From the NCBI GenBank assembly GCA_030710605.1, contig CP092880.1:17206181-17270180 (forward strand): a stretch of 64,000 nt of DNA. The letters run 5' to 3'. Shown one piece after another: positions 10,301-21,215 of the stretch. The position numbers and the translations under genes were made by a program. The first letter of the stretch is position 1; the number at the start of each line of letters is the position of its first letter. The DNA comes from Cordylochernes scorpioides. Taxonomy: Eukaryota; Arthropoda; Arachnida; Pseudoscorpiones; Chernetidae. Under the pieces are notes generated by a model, which saw only the letters and a list, made by a program, of their open reading frames with translations, searched no databases and was not told the origin of the DNA.

Positions 10301-12421
10301 GCCCTCTCCCTCCTAACTAAATAGTGGCCCTCCTGCCTCCTAAGTAAATAGTGGCCCCCCTCCCTCTTAACTAAATAGTGGCCCCCCTCCCCCCTATATA
10401 AATAGTGGCCCCCCTCCCTCGTAACTAAATAGTGGCCCCCCTCCCTCCTATCTAAATAGTGGCCCCCCTTCCTCCTAACTAAATAGTGGCCTCCCTCCCT
10501 CCTAAGTAAATAGTGGCCCCCCGCCCTCCTAAGTAAATGGTGGCCCCCCCTCCCTCCTAACTAAATAGTAGCCCCCCTCCCCCCATCTAAATAGTGGCCC
10601 CCCTTCCCTCATAACTAAATAGTGGCCCCCAAGTAAATAGTGGCCCCCCTCCCTCTTAAGTGAATAGTGCCCCCCCCTCCTAACTAAATAGTGGCCCCTC
10701 TCCCTCCTAAGTAAATAGTGGCTCCCCTCCTCCTAACTAAATAGTGGCCCCCCTCCCTCCTAAGTAAATAGTGGCCCCCTCCCTCCTAAGTAAATAGTGG
10801 CCCCCCGCCCTCCTATATAAATAGTGGCCCCCTTCCCTCCAAATAAATAGTGGCACCCTCTCCTAAGTAAATAGTGGCCTCCTCCCTCCTAAGTAAATAG
10901 TGGCCCCCTCTCCCTCCTATCTAAATAGTGGCCCCCCTCCCTCCTATATAAATAGTGGCCCCCCTTCCTCCTAACTAAATAGTGGCCCCCCTCCCTCCTA
11001 AGTAAATAGTGGCCCCCTCCCTCCTAAGTAAATAGTGGCCCTCTCCCTCCTAACTAAATAGTGGCCCCCCTCCCTCCTATATAAATAGTGGCCCCCCTTC
11101 CTCCTAACTAAATAGTGGCCCCCCTCCCTCCTATCTAAATAGTGACCCCCCTCCCTCCTACATAAATAGTGGCCCCCCTTCCTCCTAACTAAATAGTGGC
11201 CCCCCTCCCTCCTATCTAAATAGTGGCCCCCGTCCCTCCTATCTAAATAGTGGCCCCCCTCCCTCCTATATAAATAGTGGCCCCCCTCCCTCCTAAGTAA
11301 ATAGTGGCCCTCTCCCTCCTATCTAAATAGTGGCCCCCCTCCCTCCTATATAAATAGTGGCCCCCCTTCCTCCTAATTAAATAGTGGCCCCCCTCCCTCC
11401 TATCTAAATAGTGGCCCCCCTCCCTCCTATATAAATAGTGTGGCCCCCCTCCCTCTTAACTAAATAGTGGCCCCCTCCCTCCTAAGTGAATAGTGGCCCC
11501 CCTCCCTCCTATATAAATAGTGGCCCTCCTCCCTCCTAAGTAAATAGTGGCCCCCCTCCCTCCTAAGTAAATAGTGGCCCCCCTGCCTCCTAAGTAAATA
11601 GTGGCCCCCCTCCCTCCTAACTAAATAGTGGCCCCCCTTCCTCCTAACTAAATAGTGGCCCCCCTTCCTCTTAACTAAATAGTGGCCCCTCTCCCTCCTA
11701 ACTAAATAGTGGCCCCCCTCCCTCCTAACTAAATAGTGGCCCCCCTCCCTCCTATATAAATAGTGGCCCCCCTTCCTCCTAACTAAATAGTGGCCCCCCC
11801 TCCCTCCTAAGTAAATAGTGGCCCCCTCCCTCCTATCTAAATAGTGGCCCTCCTCCCTCCTATATAAATAGTGGCCCCCCTTCCTCCTAACTAAATAGTG
11901 GCCCCCCCTCCCTCCTAAGTAAATAGTGTCCCCCCTTCCTCCTAACTAAATAGTGTCCCCCCTTCCTCCTAACTAAATAGTGGCCCCCCTCCCTCCTAAG
12001 TAAATAGTGGCCCCTCCTCCCTCCTAACTAAATAGTGGCTCCCCTTTCCTCCTAACTAAATAGTGGCCCCCCTCTCTCCTAACTAAATAGTGGCCCCCCT
12101 CCCTCCTAACTAAATAGTGGCCCCCCTTCCTCCTAACTAAATAGTGGCCCCCCTTCCTCCTAATTAAATAGTGGCCCCCCTCTCTCCTAACTAAATAGTG
12201 GCCCCCCTCTCTCCTAACTAAATAGTGGCCCCCCTCCCCCTTAACTAAATAGTGGCCCCCTCCCTCCTAAGTAAATAGTGGCCCCCTCCCTCTTAACTAA
12301 ATAGTGGCCCCCCTCCCTCCTATATAAATAGTGGCCCCCTTCCTCCTAACTAAATAGTGGCCCCCCTCCCTCCTATCTAAATAGTGGCCCCCCTCCCTCC
12401 TACATAAATAGTGGCCCCCCT
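4330..12421. repeat. Satellite array A, 27-bp unit, C-rich strand on +
   Basis: About 300 head-to-tail units. The consensus on + is GGCCCCCCTCCCTCC followed by TAACTAAATAGT. Middle variants are TAAGTAAATAGT, TATCTAAATAGT and TATATAAATAGT, and C-tract length varies. The first roughly 350 bases carry the variant ending AAATAATCG and are more degenerate; the interior is homogenised to AAATAGTGG. Stops occur in all three + frames of the consensus. A block of about 1.25 kb is repeated about 3 kb downstream. The array runs into a 100-N gap, so its true length is unknown. Confidence 0.97.
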
Positions 12422-12521
12422 NNNNNNNNNNNNNNNNNNNNNNNNNNNNNNNNNNNNNNNNNNNNNNNNNNNNNNNNNNNNNNNNNNNNNNNNNNNNNNN
12501 NNNNNNNNNNNNNNNNNNNNN
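12422..12521. other. Assembly gap, 100 N
   Basis: A run of exactly 100 N at the point where the satellite flips from C-rich to G-rich on +. The round number suggests a gap of unknown size, so the inverted join is not supported by contiguous sequence. Confidence 0.98.
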
Positions 12522-15500
12522 AGGGAGGGGGGGGGCGCTTATTTAGATAGGATGGGAGGAGGCGAGGGAGGAGGCGATTATTTAGATAGGAGGGAGGGGG
12601 CCATTATTTAGATAGGAGGGAGGGGGCGATTATTTAGTTAGGAGGGAGGGGGGCGCTTATTTAGATAGGAGGGAGGGGGGGCGCCTATTTAGAAAGGAGG
12701 GAGGGGGCGCTTATTTAGATAGGAGGGAGGGGGCGCTTATTTAGATAGGAGGGAGGGGGGCGAATATTTAGATAGGGGGGAGGGGGTCGATTATTTAGAT
12801 AGGAGGGAGGGGGGCGATTATTTAGATAGGAGGGAGGGGGGCGATTATTTAGATAGGAGGGAGGGGCGCTTATTTAGATAGGAGGGAGGGGGCGATTATT
12901 TAGATAGGAGGGAGGGGGCGATTATTTAGATAGGAGGGAGGGGGGCGATTATTTAGTTAGGAGGGAGGGGGCCATTATTTAGATAGGAGGGAGGGGGCCA
13001 TTATTTAGATAGGAGGAGGGGGCGATTATTTAGATAGGAGGGAGGGGGGCGATTATTTAGATAGGAGGGAGGGGGGCGATTATTTAGATAGGAGGGAGGG
13101 GGGCGCTTATTTAGATAGGAGGGAGGGGGCGCTTATTTAGATAGGAGGGAGGGGGGCGAATATTTAGATAGGGGGGAGGGGGTCGATTATTTAGATAGGA
13201 GGGAGGGGGGCGATTATTTAGATAGGAGGGAGGGGCGCTTATTTAGATAGGAGGGAGGGGGCGATTATTTAGATAGGAGGGAGGGGGGCGATTATTTAGA
13301 TAGGAGGGAGGGGGGGCGATTATTTAGTTAGGAGGGAGGGGGCCATTATTTAGATAGGAGGGAGGGGGCCATTATTTAGATAGGAGGGAGGGGGGCGATT
13401 ATTTAGTTAGGAGGGAGGGGGGCGATTATTTAGATAGGAGGGAGAGGGCGATTATTTAGATAGGAGGGAGGGGGGCGCTTATTTAGATAGGAGGGAGGGG
13501 CGCTTATTTAGATAGGAGGGAGGGGGGCGAATATTTAGATAGGGGGGAGGGGGTCGATTATTTAGATAGGAGGGAGGGGGGCGATTATTTAGATAGGAGG
13601 GAGGGGCGCTTATTTAGATAGGAGGGAGGGGGCGATTATTTAGATAGGAGGGAGGGGGCGATTATTTAGATAGGAGGGAGGGGGGGCGATTATTTAGTTA
13701 GGAGGGAGGGGGCCATTATTTAGATAGGAGGGAGGGGGCCATTATTTAGATAGGAGGGAGGGGGCGATTATTTAGATAGGAGGGAGGGGGGCGATTATTT
13801 AGATAGGAGGGAGGGGGGCGATTATTTAGATAGGAGGGAGGGGGGGCCATTTTTTAGATAGGAGGGAGGGGGCGATTATTCAGTTAGGAGGGAGGGGGGC
13901 GCTTATTTAGATAGGAGGGAGGGGGGCGATTATTTAGATAGGAGGGAGGGGGGCCATTATTTAGATAGGAGAGAGGGGGCGATTATTTAGTTAGGAGGGA
14001 GGGGGCGATTATTTAGATAGGAGGGAGGGGGGGCGCTTATTTAGATAGGAGGTAGGGGGGGGGGGCATTATTTAGATAGGAGGGAGGGGGGCCATTATTT
14101 AGTTAGGAGGGAGGGTGGCGCTTATTTAGTTAGGAGGGAGGGGGGCGCTTATTTAGATAGGAGGGCGGGGGGGCGCTTATTTAGATAGGAGGGAGGAGGC
14201 GATTATTTAGATAGGAGGGAGGGGGGGCCATTATTTAGATAGGAGGGAGGGGGCGATTATTTAGTTAGGAGGGAGGGGGGCGCTTATTTAGATAGGAGGG
14301 AGGGGGGGCGCCTATTTAGATAGGAGGGAGGGGGCGCTTATTTAGATAGGAGGGAGGGGCGATTATTTAGATAGGAGGGAGAAGGCGAGTATTTAGATAG
14401 GAGTGAGGGGGGCGCTTATTTAGATAGGAGGGAGGGGGCGCTCATTTAGATAGGAGGGAGGGGGGGCGCCGATTTAGATAGGAGTGAGGGGGCGATTATT
14501 TAGTTAGGAGGGAGGGGGGCGCTTATTTAGATAGGAGGGCGGGGGGCGCTTATTTAGATAGGAGGGAGGAGGCGATTATTTAGATAGGAGGGAGGGGGGC
14601 CATTATTTAGATAGGAGGGAGGGGGCGATTATTTAGTTAGGAGGGAGGGGGGCGCTTATTTAGATAGGAGGGAGGGGGGCGATTATTTAGATAGGAGGGA
14701 GGGGGGCGATTATTTAGATAGGAGGGAGGGGGGCCATTTTTTAGATAGGAGGGAGGGGGCGATTATTCAGTTAGGAGGGAGGGGGGCGCTTATTTAGATA
14801 GGAGGGAGGGGGGCGATTATTTAGATAGGAGGGAGGGGGGCCATTATTTAGATAGGAGAGAGGGGGCGATTATTTAGTTAGGAGGGAGGGGGCGATTATT
14901 TAGATAGGAGGGAGGGGGGCGCTTATTTAGATAGGAGGTAGGGGGGGGGGCATTATTTAGATAGGAGGGAGGGGGGCCATTATTTAGTTAGGAGGGAGGG
15001 TGGCGCTTATTTAGTTAGGAGGGAGGGGGGCGCTTATTTAGATAGGAGGGCGGGGGGCGCTTATTTAGATAGGAGGGAGGAGGCGATTATTTAGATAGGA
15101 GGGAGGGGGGCCATTATTTAGATAGGAGGGAGGGGGCGATTATTTAGTTAGGAGGGAGGGGGGCGCTTATTTAGATAGGAGGGAGGGGGGCGCCTATTTA
15201 GATAGGAGGGAGGGGGCGCTTATTTAGATAGGAGGGAGGGGCGATTATTTAGATAGGAGGGAGAAGGCGAGTATTTAGATAGGAGTGAGGGGGGCGCTTA
15301 TTTAGATAGGAGGGAGGGGGCGCTCATTTAGATAGGAGGGAGGGGGGCGCCGATTTAGATAGGAGTGAGGGGGCGCTTATTTAGATAGCAGGGAGGGGGG
15401 CGAATATTTATATAGTTGGGAGGGGGGCGATTATTTAGATAGTAGGGAGGGGGGCGCCGATTTAGATAGGAGTGAGGGGGCGCTTATTTAGATAGGAGGG

Positions 15501-16490
15501 AGGGGGCGATTATTTAGATAGGAGGGAGAGGGGCGATTATTTAGATAGGAGGGAGGGGGCGCTTATTTAGATAGGAGGGAGGGGGGCGCTTATTTAGATA
15601 GGAGGGAGGGGGCGCCGATTTAGATAGGAGTGAGGGGGCGCTTATTTAGATAGGAGGGAGGGGGCGAATATTTAGATAGGAGGGAGGGGGGCGATTATTC
15701 AGTTAGGAGGGAGGGGGCGATTATTCAGTTAGAAGGGACGGGGGCACTTATTTAGATAAGAGGGAGGGGGCGATTATTTAGATAGGAGGGAGGGGGGCCA
15801 TTATTTAGATAGGAGGGAGGGGGGCCATTATTTAGATAGGAGGGAGGGGGCGATTATTTAGTTAGGAGGGAGGGGGACGCTTATTTAGATAGGAGGGAGG
15901 GGGGCCATTTTTTAGATAGGAGGGAGGGGGCGATTATTCAGTTAGGAGGGAGGGGGCGCTTATTTAGATGGGAGGGAGGGGGCGATTATTTAGATAAGAA
16001 GGAGGGGGGGCCATTATTTAGATAGGAGGGAGGGGGGCCATTATTTAGATAGGAGGGAGGGGGGCGATTATTTAGATAGGAGGGAGGGGGCTATTATTCA
16101 GTTAGGAGGGAGGGGCGATTATTTAGATAGGAGGGAGGTGGGCCATTATTTAGATAGGAGTGAGGGGGCGATTATTTAGATAGGAGGGAGGGGGGCGATT
16201 ATTTAGATAGGAGGGAGGGGGCGATTATTTAGATAGGAGGGAGGGGGGCCATTATTTAGATAGGAGGGAGGGGGCGATTATTTAGATAGGAGGGAGGGGG
16301 GCGCTTATTTAGATAGGAGGGAGGGGGGTGCTTATTTAGATAGGAGTGAGGGGGGCGATTATTTAGATAGGAGGGAGGGGGGCGATTATTCAGTTAGGAG
16401 GGAGGGGGCGATTATTTAGATAGGAGGGAGTGGGGCCATTATTTAGATAGGATGGGGGGCAAGGCGGATATTCAGTTAGGAGGGGGTGGG
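12522..16490. repeat. Satellite array B, 27-bp unit, G-rich strand on +
   Basis: About 147 units in the orientation opposite to array A. On + the unit reads GGAGGGAGGGGGG then CGATTATTTAGATA, with CGCTTATTTAG and CCATTATTTAG variants. The AATCG/AAGCG subfamily dominates throughout, whereas array A has this subfamily only at its outer edge. Higher-order repeats occur: a marker unit with GCGAATATTTAGATAGGG recurs near 12759, 13157 and 13526, and 13841-14480 is repeated at about 14730-15370. The distal edge (16450-16500) mirrors the start of array A. Confidence 0.96.
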
Positions 16491-17660
16491 CTTATTATTC
16501 CGAACAGAATGGCATAACACACTTGTACAATTAATGCATACTTGCTTTGTTAAACGTAATCCGTTTCTTATTTCAATTGGATTTTTTTCCGCATTATTCA
16601 ACCAGAAATTTTGAAACTAATAACAAAATAGCCTACCTATTTACTGGTTATCATTAATATAAATTAAAATTTTGGTGGTGTGTGTGTTGGAGGATTACGC
16701 TATATGATCAATAATGCATTTAGTGGAATTTATTTTAGCAAATGTTTTTGGTTATTCAATGACCTGCGTGATCTGCTCAAAGAATACCTAATAAGTGCCT
16801 TGTGTCTCTCTCTTTTGATTCTTTATTTAAATTACTTTTTATTTACTAATTTAAAATAGATGAGAAGTACATTTTAAACAAAAATATATTGAACTAAATA
16901 CAACAACAAGCCTTTTTTTGGGGACCCATTATCTATACAGGATTTGTCAAGGTGCATAATTACTTAGAAAATATTAGTTATTTACAAATGATCGTTCATT
17001 TACAGGGTCATTCACATACGGTCCTCTTTTCTCAACGTTTCTTTTCTATCCTGTAAAACTTGTACAGGGTCAATGCATCTGTCGTCCTAGAGAACAGTCT
17101 CCTGAGCAAGATGATTTGACTTTATTTTATGTTAAAGAAATTCCCTTTCACTTTTTAACTTAAAACAACAACAATAAAAAGGCTTTTATTAGTGCCCATT
17201 GCCCTGTATGCATTCGTCATACAACAACAAAACAATTCAGCAATTTTTTTCTTTTTTTCCCATGTGCACGTGAGCCTTTGTTTGAAAAGGAATTTATTTA
17301 TACATCTGTTCTAAAAATTTCTCACTACCTCTTTTGTGTATGAATCTATTTACAATTGATCTGTAGACATTATAGAGTTCTATTGCTATATTTTTCTTTT
17401 CTGAAATAGTTCTCAGCGTCTTCAGTGGGTTGCTAAATCTCCAGAAGGTGTTTTAAAGAGTTACTTAAAATAGAAAACATTTGGTGCTCCAGTTCCGAGT
17501 CGTTACATAATGGATATATTCGGTTAGTTGAGCTAAATATTTTAGCGTGATTTTCTTTAAAGAGTGAAAGGAGTATTCTTATGTGTGCGTTACATCTTTT
17601 GACTGGTAATGGGAGATCTCAGATCAAATAATTTTCTTATACAATATAATGCGGCCTATG
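16490..17660. other. Non-coding DNA with two inverted LINE 3' tails
   Basis: On the minus strand, tails resembling those at 2399 and 2683 lie at about 17165-17225 (stem, CTAATAAAAGCC, TTG-rich run) and 16900-16960. No coding frame is visible. Confidence 0.55.
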
Positions 17661-17666
17661 ATTGTG

Positions 17667-17981
17667 GAACGACATTTGAAAATATCCCGCATGTGTTTCT
17701 TTTGAACAAAAAATCGAAATTTATTTTAAGGAGAAATAACGATTATTTCTAACCTTAGGGATGAAGTATGAAAGGATGAATTGTGAAGAGTAATGATAAA
17801 CGCTAAATGTTAAATGATTCCCATCCCTGGACACTTTTATTTTTCCGTTCATCATTACTCTTCACAATTCATCCTTTCATACTTCATCCCTAAGGTTAGA
17901 AATAATCGTTATTTCTCCTTAAAATAAATTTCGATTTTTCGTTCAAAAGAAACACATGCGGGATATTTTCAAATGTCGTTC
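17667..17981. repeat. Palindromic SINE, 136-bp arms
   Basis: Arms 17667-17802 and 17846-17981 are near-perfect inverted copies of a SINE 3' region, around a 43-bp spacer that includes the end of the tRNA-related head (ATTCCCATCCCTGGACAC). The mirrored copy is at 1654-1962. Confidence 0.85.
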
Positions 17982-18050
17982 TATAATTTTCTTATGTTAT
18001 AGAAGAGTGTAGATTTTCATAGTGCGAATACAATTTTGAATTGACTATTC

Positions 18051-18440
18051 TTAAATATGTATTGTTGGCAAACCTGTTCGGTAGCAGTCCTGATAATTTG
18101 AGGAATCACCCTTTGAAGGATTACAATAGTCAGAACAGCTAATAAGACATGAGAATCCTATATCATTTAATTCTTTTATTATTTTTATATTTGGCTCTCT
18201 CTCTAGATTTTTTTTCCCCCAATTATCTGTTTTTTTTTTAACAGAAAGTACGACACTGTGTAATATAGAACAAGTAAATATATTTTCTAACATAAATCGT
18301 ATCGAATTCTGTGGATAAGCTGGGTTTTTAAAATTTGAATCACGAATTTGTTTCAAAGCGTTTTGAGAATTGCAATATCTAATGAACATATTGTAGGGTA
18401 ATTTAAAGACAATTCTAGACAAAACTTAGAGAGACAGAAG
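18051..18440 (-). pseudogene. LINE RNase H-like relic (right-arm copy)
   Basis: A 123-codon frame containing SQNALKQIRDSNFKNPAYP and continuing through SVVLSVKKK to a partial tail (FSCLISCSDYC). It is the mirrored counterpart of 1230-1560. The RNase H catalytic aspartate expected before SQNAL is replaced by CN. A shift near 18120 breaks the HREIPQII-type tail that is intact in the left arm. Non-functional. Confidence 0.55.
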
Positions 18441-18616
18441 CGCGTTAGAATTTATAGTTAGAACATAAAGAGAGCAGGTTGCGTTTTCTATACCAAGTCT
18501 CAGAATGTGCTTAATCTTCTGTAACAAACTTCTACTTATTAAATAAGGGACATTTCAACCATTAAAACCAGAATCATTTATAACGCCTTGTCCCAAATGA
18601 TTCATCTTCATTTTTA

Positions 18617-18648
18617 CTGACAAAGACAAAAGATTTTTGTCAAAACGT
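18617..18648 (+). ncRNA. Hammerhead-like motif (family A)
   Basis: Reads CTGACAA, then the GACAAAA/TTTTGTC hairpin, then AAAACGT. Two core deviations from CUGANGA and GAAAC make it probably inactive. It is mirrored by 998-1031 and paired in inverted orientation with 19184-19217. Confidence 0.3.
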
Positions 18649-18699
18649 GAAAATAAACCTTTTCTGGCCGAAGTGTTTCATATTTAAGAAATAAGAATA

Positions 18700-18860
18700 A
18701 AGGTCAGGCAACCTCTATCTTGAAGATGTTTCTACTTGTGAATTATGGGACGACAATATTCCTCCTTGGTCGATGACGCCATTTGTAGAAACACTAAACA
18801 TTTCCGAATTAAAAAATAAAAACCTCTTTAAGGCTGTAACTTCAAAGAGCTTGATGTAAA
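18700..18860 (+). pseudogene. LINE-like fragment with an IPPW motif
   Basis: The translation contains CELWDDNIPPWSMTPF and a NISELKNKNLFKA run, equivalent to 786-998 in the left arm. No catalytic residues. The assignment to a LINE linker is by resemblance only. Confidence 0.3.
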
Positions 18861-19183
18861 TGAAGTATTTTAGTATAGACAATTTGACAATTATAATAAT
18901 TTTATTGAGATCTTGTTAATACATGCAAAAGTGCACAGTCTGCACTATTTAAAAAAGATAATAATATATATGCATCATACATCATACTATGTACAAAGAA
19001 CATGGCGCCTCTGCCAGCGCTGCAGAGTTTGGTGGAGAATCACCAGCGGGTCTCCAGCGACACCAAGCATTTCGCGATCTACGAAGAATACGTAGAATTT
19101 TATTTCTTGTAGATTGAGGTTGTCTGGCCGGCATTCATTGTTCTTGAAATAAGAGACACTTCGGCCAGTAGGTTTTCATTTTT
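18861..19183. other. Non-coding interval
   Basis: AT-rich up to about 18985, then a GC-richer patch (19005-19090) with CAGCGCTGCAG. Copy 2 matches at 44680-44900. No coding frame. The outer part forms an inverted repeat with 18590-18740 (the tract around GGCCGAAGTG). Confidence 0.4.
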
Positions 19184-19217
19184 CGACGTTTCAACAAAAA
19201 TATTTTGTCTCCATCAG
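19184..19217 (-). ncRNA. Hammerhead-like motif (family A)
   Basis: The minus strand reads CTGATGG, then a GACAAAATA/TTTTTGTT hairpin, then GAAACGTCG. The GAAAC box is intact, but the A of CUGAUGA is G. In copy 2 this motif is interrupted by a 41-bp LINE-tail insertion at 44978-45018. Confidence 0.35.
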
Positions 19218-19259
19218 GAAAAAAATGAAAATGAACTTTATTGAAAGGCGTTTAAGTAT

Positions 19260-19494
19260 TGTAACGTAGAAAATCAGGAAAGACAAACTTCATGATGACA
19301 CGGCAATATATTTAAAGCGTAAGTACCAATAAAAATTGAAACATTAGGTAACCCAGGCTCCTGGAGTATATCCATAGATCGCCAACTACCCGTTAAAATT
19401 GATAAAATATAAGGGAAGTTTACGCAGAGTAATAAAATATATAAACCATTAAAAATCAATGATCTGTTAATAAAATAATAAATACTTTGTTACA
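19260..19494. mobile_element. Solo-LTR-like element
   Basis: About 235 bp beginning TGTAACG and ending TTTGTTACA, the TG...CA ends of an LTR, with GTAT before and ATAT after as a possible imperfect 4-bp target duplication. The internal GATGACACGGCAATATATTT tract is shared with 25228-25429. The equivalent in copy 2 is at 45077-45310, so it predates the duplication. Confidence 0.6.
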
Positions 19495-19563
19495 ATATTT
19501 TTAAAAACATTTTTAACGGCTTTCTATAGAGTTGGCAGAAGCGCCATATTCATAGTGCATATA

Positions 19564-20853
19564 CGAGGTGTGTTCAAAAAGTATCGCGACTTTTGAATTT
19601 TCGCGGGTTACGTATATTCGAATTTCGATCTTTTTGTGGCTTTATGTTGGTACTCATGTCTCTCACTTATGCCGACAAGCTCGGCCATTTTGAATGTTCA
19701 CTTAATTGTTGACAGCTGCTTTGCTTGCAGGTGTTTTGATCGTCAAAAAATGGATCAAAGAACCTGTATCAAATTTTGTGTGAAAAACGAAATTAAGTGC
19801 ACGGATACATTCCGAATGTTAACTGTGGCATACGGAGAAGCTACCTTGGACCGAAGCAACGTTTATCGGTGGTACAAAATGTTCTCAAAAGGCCGAGAAG
19901 ATGTGAACGACGAAGAGCGTGCCGGACGCCCGAGCACTTCAACAACAGACGAAAAAATTAATGAAGTGGAGAAAATGATATTGGCCAATCGTCAAATCAC
20001 CGTTAGAGAAGTTGCTGAGGACCTAAACATATCGATTGGCTCGTGCCATTCGATTTTTATCAATGATTTGGGCATTAGACGGGTCGCCGCGAAATTCGTA
20101 CCAAAATTGCTCAATTGCGACCAAAAACAGCATCGCATGAACATTGCTAATGAGATGTTGGACTCTGTCCGCGACGACCCAAATTTGCTCCAGAGGGTCA
20201 TAACTGGTGACGAAGCGTGGGTTTATGGAAACCAAAGCTCAATCATCTCAATGGAAGCTGCCGCACGAACCAAGACCGAAAAAAGCGCGCCAAGTTCGGT
20301 CGAATGTGAAAGTTTTGCTGACAGTTTTCTTCGATTGCAGGGGCGTGGTGCATAATGAGTTCTTGCCACAGGGTAGAACGGTCAATAAGGAATATTACCT
20401 GCAAGTTATGCGCAATTTGCGCCAAGCAATCCGCCAGAAACGCCCGGATTTGTGGAAGAACAAAAATTGGCTTTTGCACCACGATAACGCCCCTGCTCAC
20501 ACATCGTTGCTTGTGCGCGACTTTTTGGCCAAAAACAACACACTAATGATGCCGCAGCCACCGTATTCCCCAGATCTGGCCCCCTGTGACTTTTTCTTGT
20601 TCCCTAAACTGAAGAGGCCCATGAAAGGACGACGTTACGCTACGCTTGAAGAGATAAAGACGGCATCGAAAGAGGAGCTGAAAAGATTTTAAAAAATGAT
20701 TTTTTGAAGTGCTTCGAAGATTGGAAAAACCGTTGGCACAAGTGTATAATATCTCATGGGGATTACTTTGAAGGGGACAAAATAGGTATTCATGAATAAA
20801 TAAATAATTTTTGAAAAAACACAAAAGTCGCGATACATTTTGAACACACCTCG
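19564..20853 (+). mobile_element. Mariner transposon, copy 1 only
   Basis: 1290 bp, bounded by terminal inverted repeats starting CGAGGTGTGTTCAAAA, about 30 bp with one or two mismatches, and flanked by the TA target duplication. The matching place in copy 2 (near 45375) has no element, so it inserted after the 22-kb duplication or was lost from copy 2. Confidence 0.95.
19750..20799 (+). pseudogene. Mariner transposase (DD34D), two frameshifts
   Basis: The natural start is MDQRTCIKFCVKN at 19750, not the upstream ATG. Order: HTH region, GREDVNDEERAGRPST linker, VPKLL, then the catalytic domain with D in VITGDEAW, D in LLHHDNAPAH and D in YSPDLAPCDFFLFPKLK. A deletion of about 10 nt after GDEAWVYG removes the expected YD-E and shifts the frame. 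A second shift near 20690 (an A-rich run after EELK) puts the C-terminus (CFEDWKNRW...GDYFEGDK) in another frame. The catalytic triad is intact but the protein cannot be made as one chain. Length is as expected for mariner, about 345 aa. Confidence 0.93.
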
Positions 20854-20973
20854 TATACCTATTTAATTATATATTTTTTAAAAAGTGCAGACTGTTCACT
20901 TTTGCATGTATTTACAAGATGTCAATAAAATTATTTTAATTGTGTCAATTATCCATAAAGTTTTTTTTTTCTC

Positions 20974-21008
20974 CTGGCGAGGACAAAACGATTTTTGTCA
21001 AAACTACG
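20974..21008 (+). ncRNA. Hammerhead-like motif (family A)
   Basis: CTGGCGA, GACAAAA/TTTTGTC hairpin, then AAAACTACG. Two core changes. The copy 2 equivalent is at 45537-45571. Confidence 0.25.
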
Positions 21009-21065
21009 AAAATATTGAAACTCTACTGGCTGAATTGTCTTTTATTTTATTTTCTCTTATTTTTT

Positions 21066-21215
21066 ATTTATTTAAACACACTAAACGCGATATACCGGCT
21101 AGGGACAATTGCGTCGATTTACATTTTTTAAAACAGAAACAGTTATAAACATATTATACAAGAAAAGGTAATCAAAAATAAAAAGAGAAACAATATTATA
21201 TATTAGGAACCTGAA
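21066..21215 (-). repeat. LINE 3' UTR fragment
   Basis: Shares CGCGATATACCGGCTAGGG, the downstream AAACAGAAACAG and the ATATATTA...GAACCTG end with 39610-39745, where that sequence follows the stop codon of a minus-strand LINE ORF. It is therefore probably a truncated copy of that LINE's 3' region. Confidence 0.5.

Larger units (their letters stand above)
16490..18965. repeat. Right arm of the large palindrome
   Basis: Inverted counterpart of 666-4330 without the 3091-4284 LINE. From about 18085 the same sequence is also present in direct orientation at 42374 onward, so it belongs both to the palindrome and to the 22-kb duplication. Confidence 0.85.

Noticed and set aside
4330..12421. CRISPR-like regular repeat
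   Set aside because: The 27-bp unit is continuous with no spacers and the setting is eukaryotic; this is satellite DNA.
12411..12611. Open frame across the N gap with a GGGxYLDR-type repeat peptide
   Set aside because: It spans 100 N and the 27-bp satellite. The frame stays open only because the unit length is a multiple of three.
20243..20824. Minus-strand frames over the mariner
   Set aside because: Antisense shadows of the transposase.
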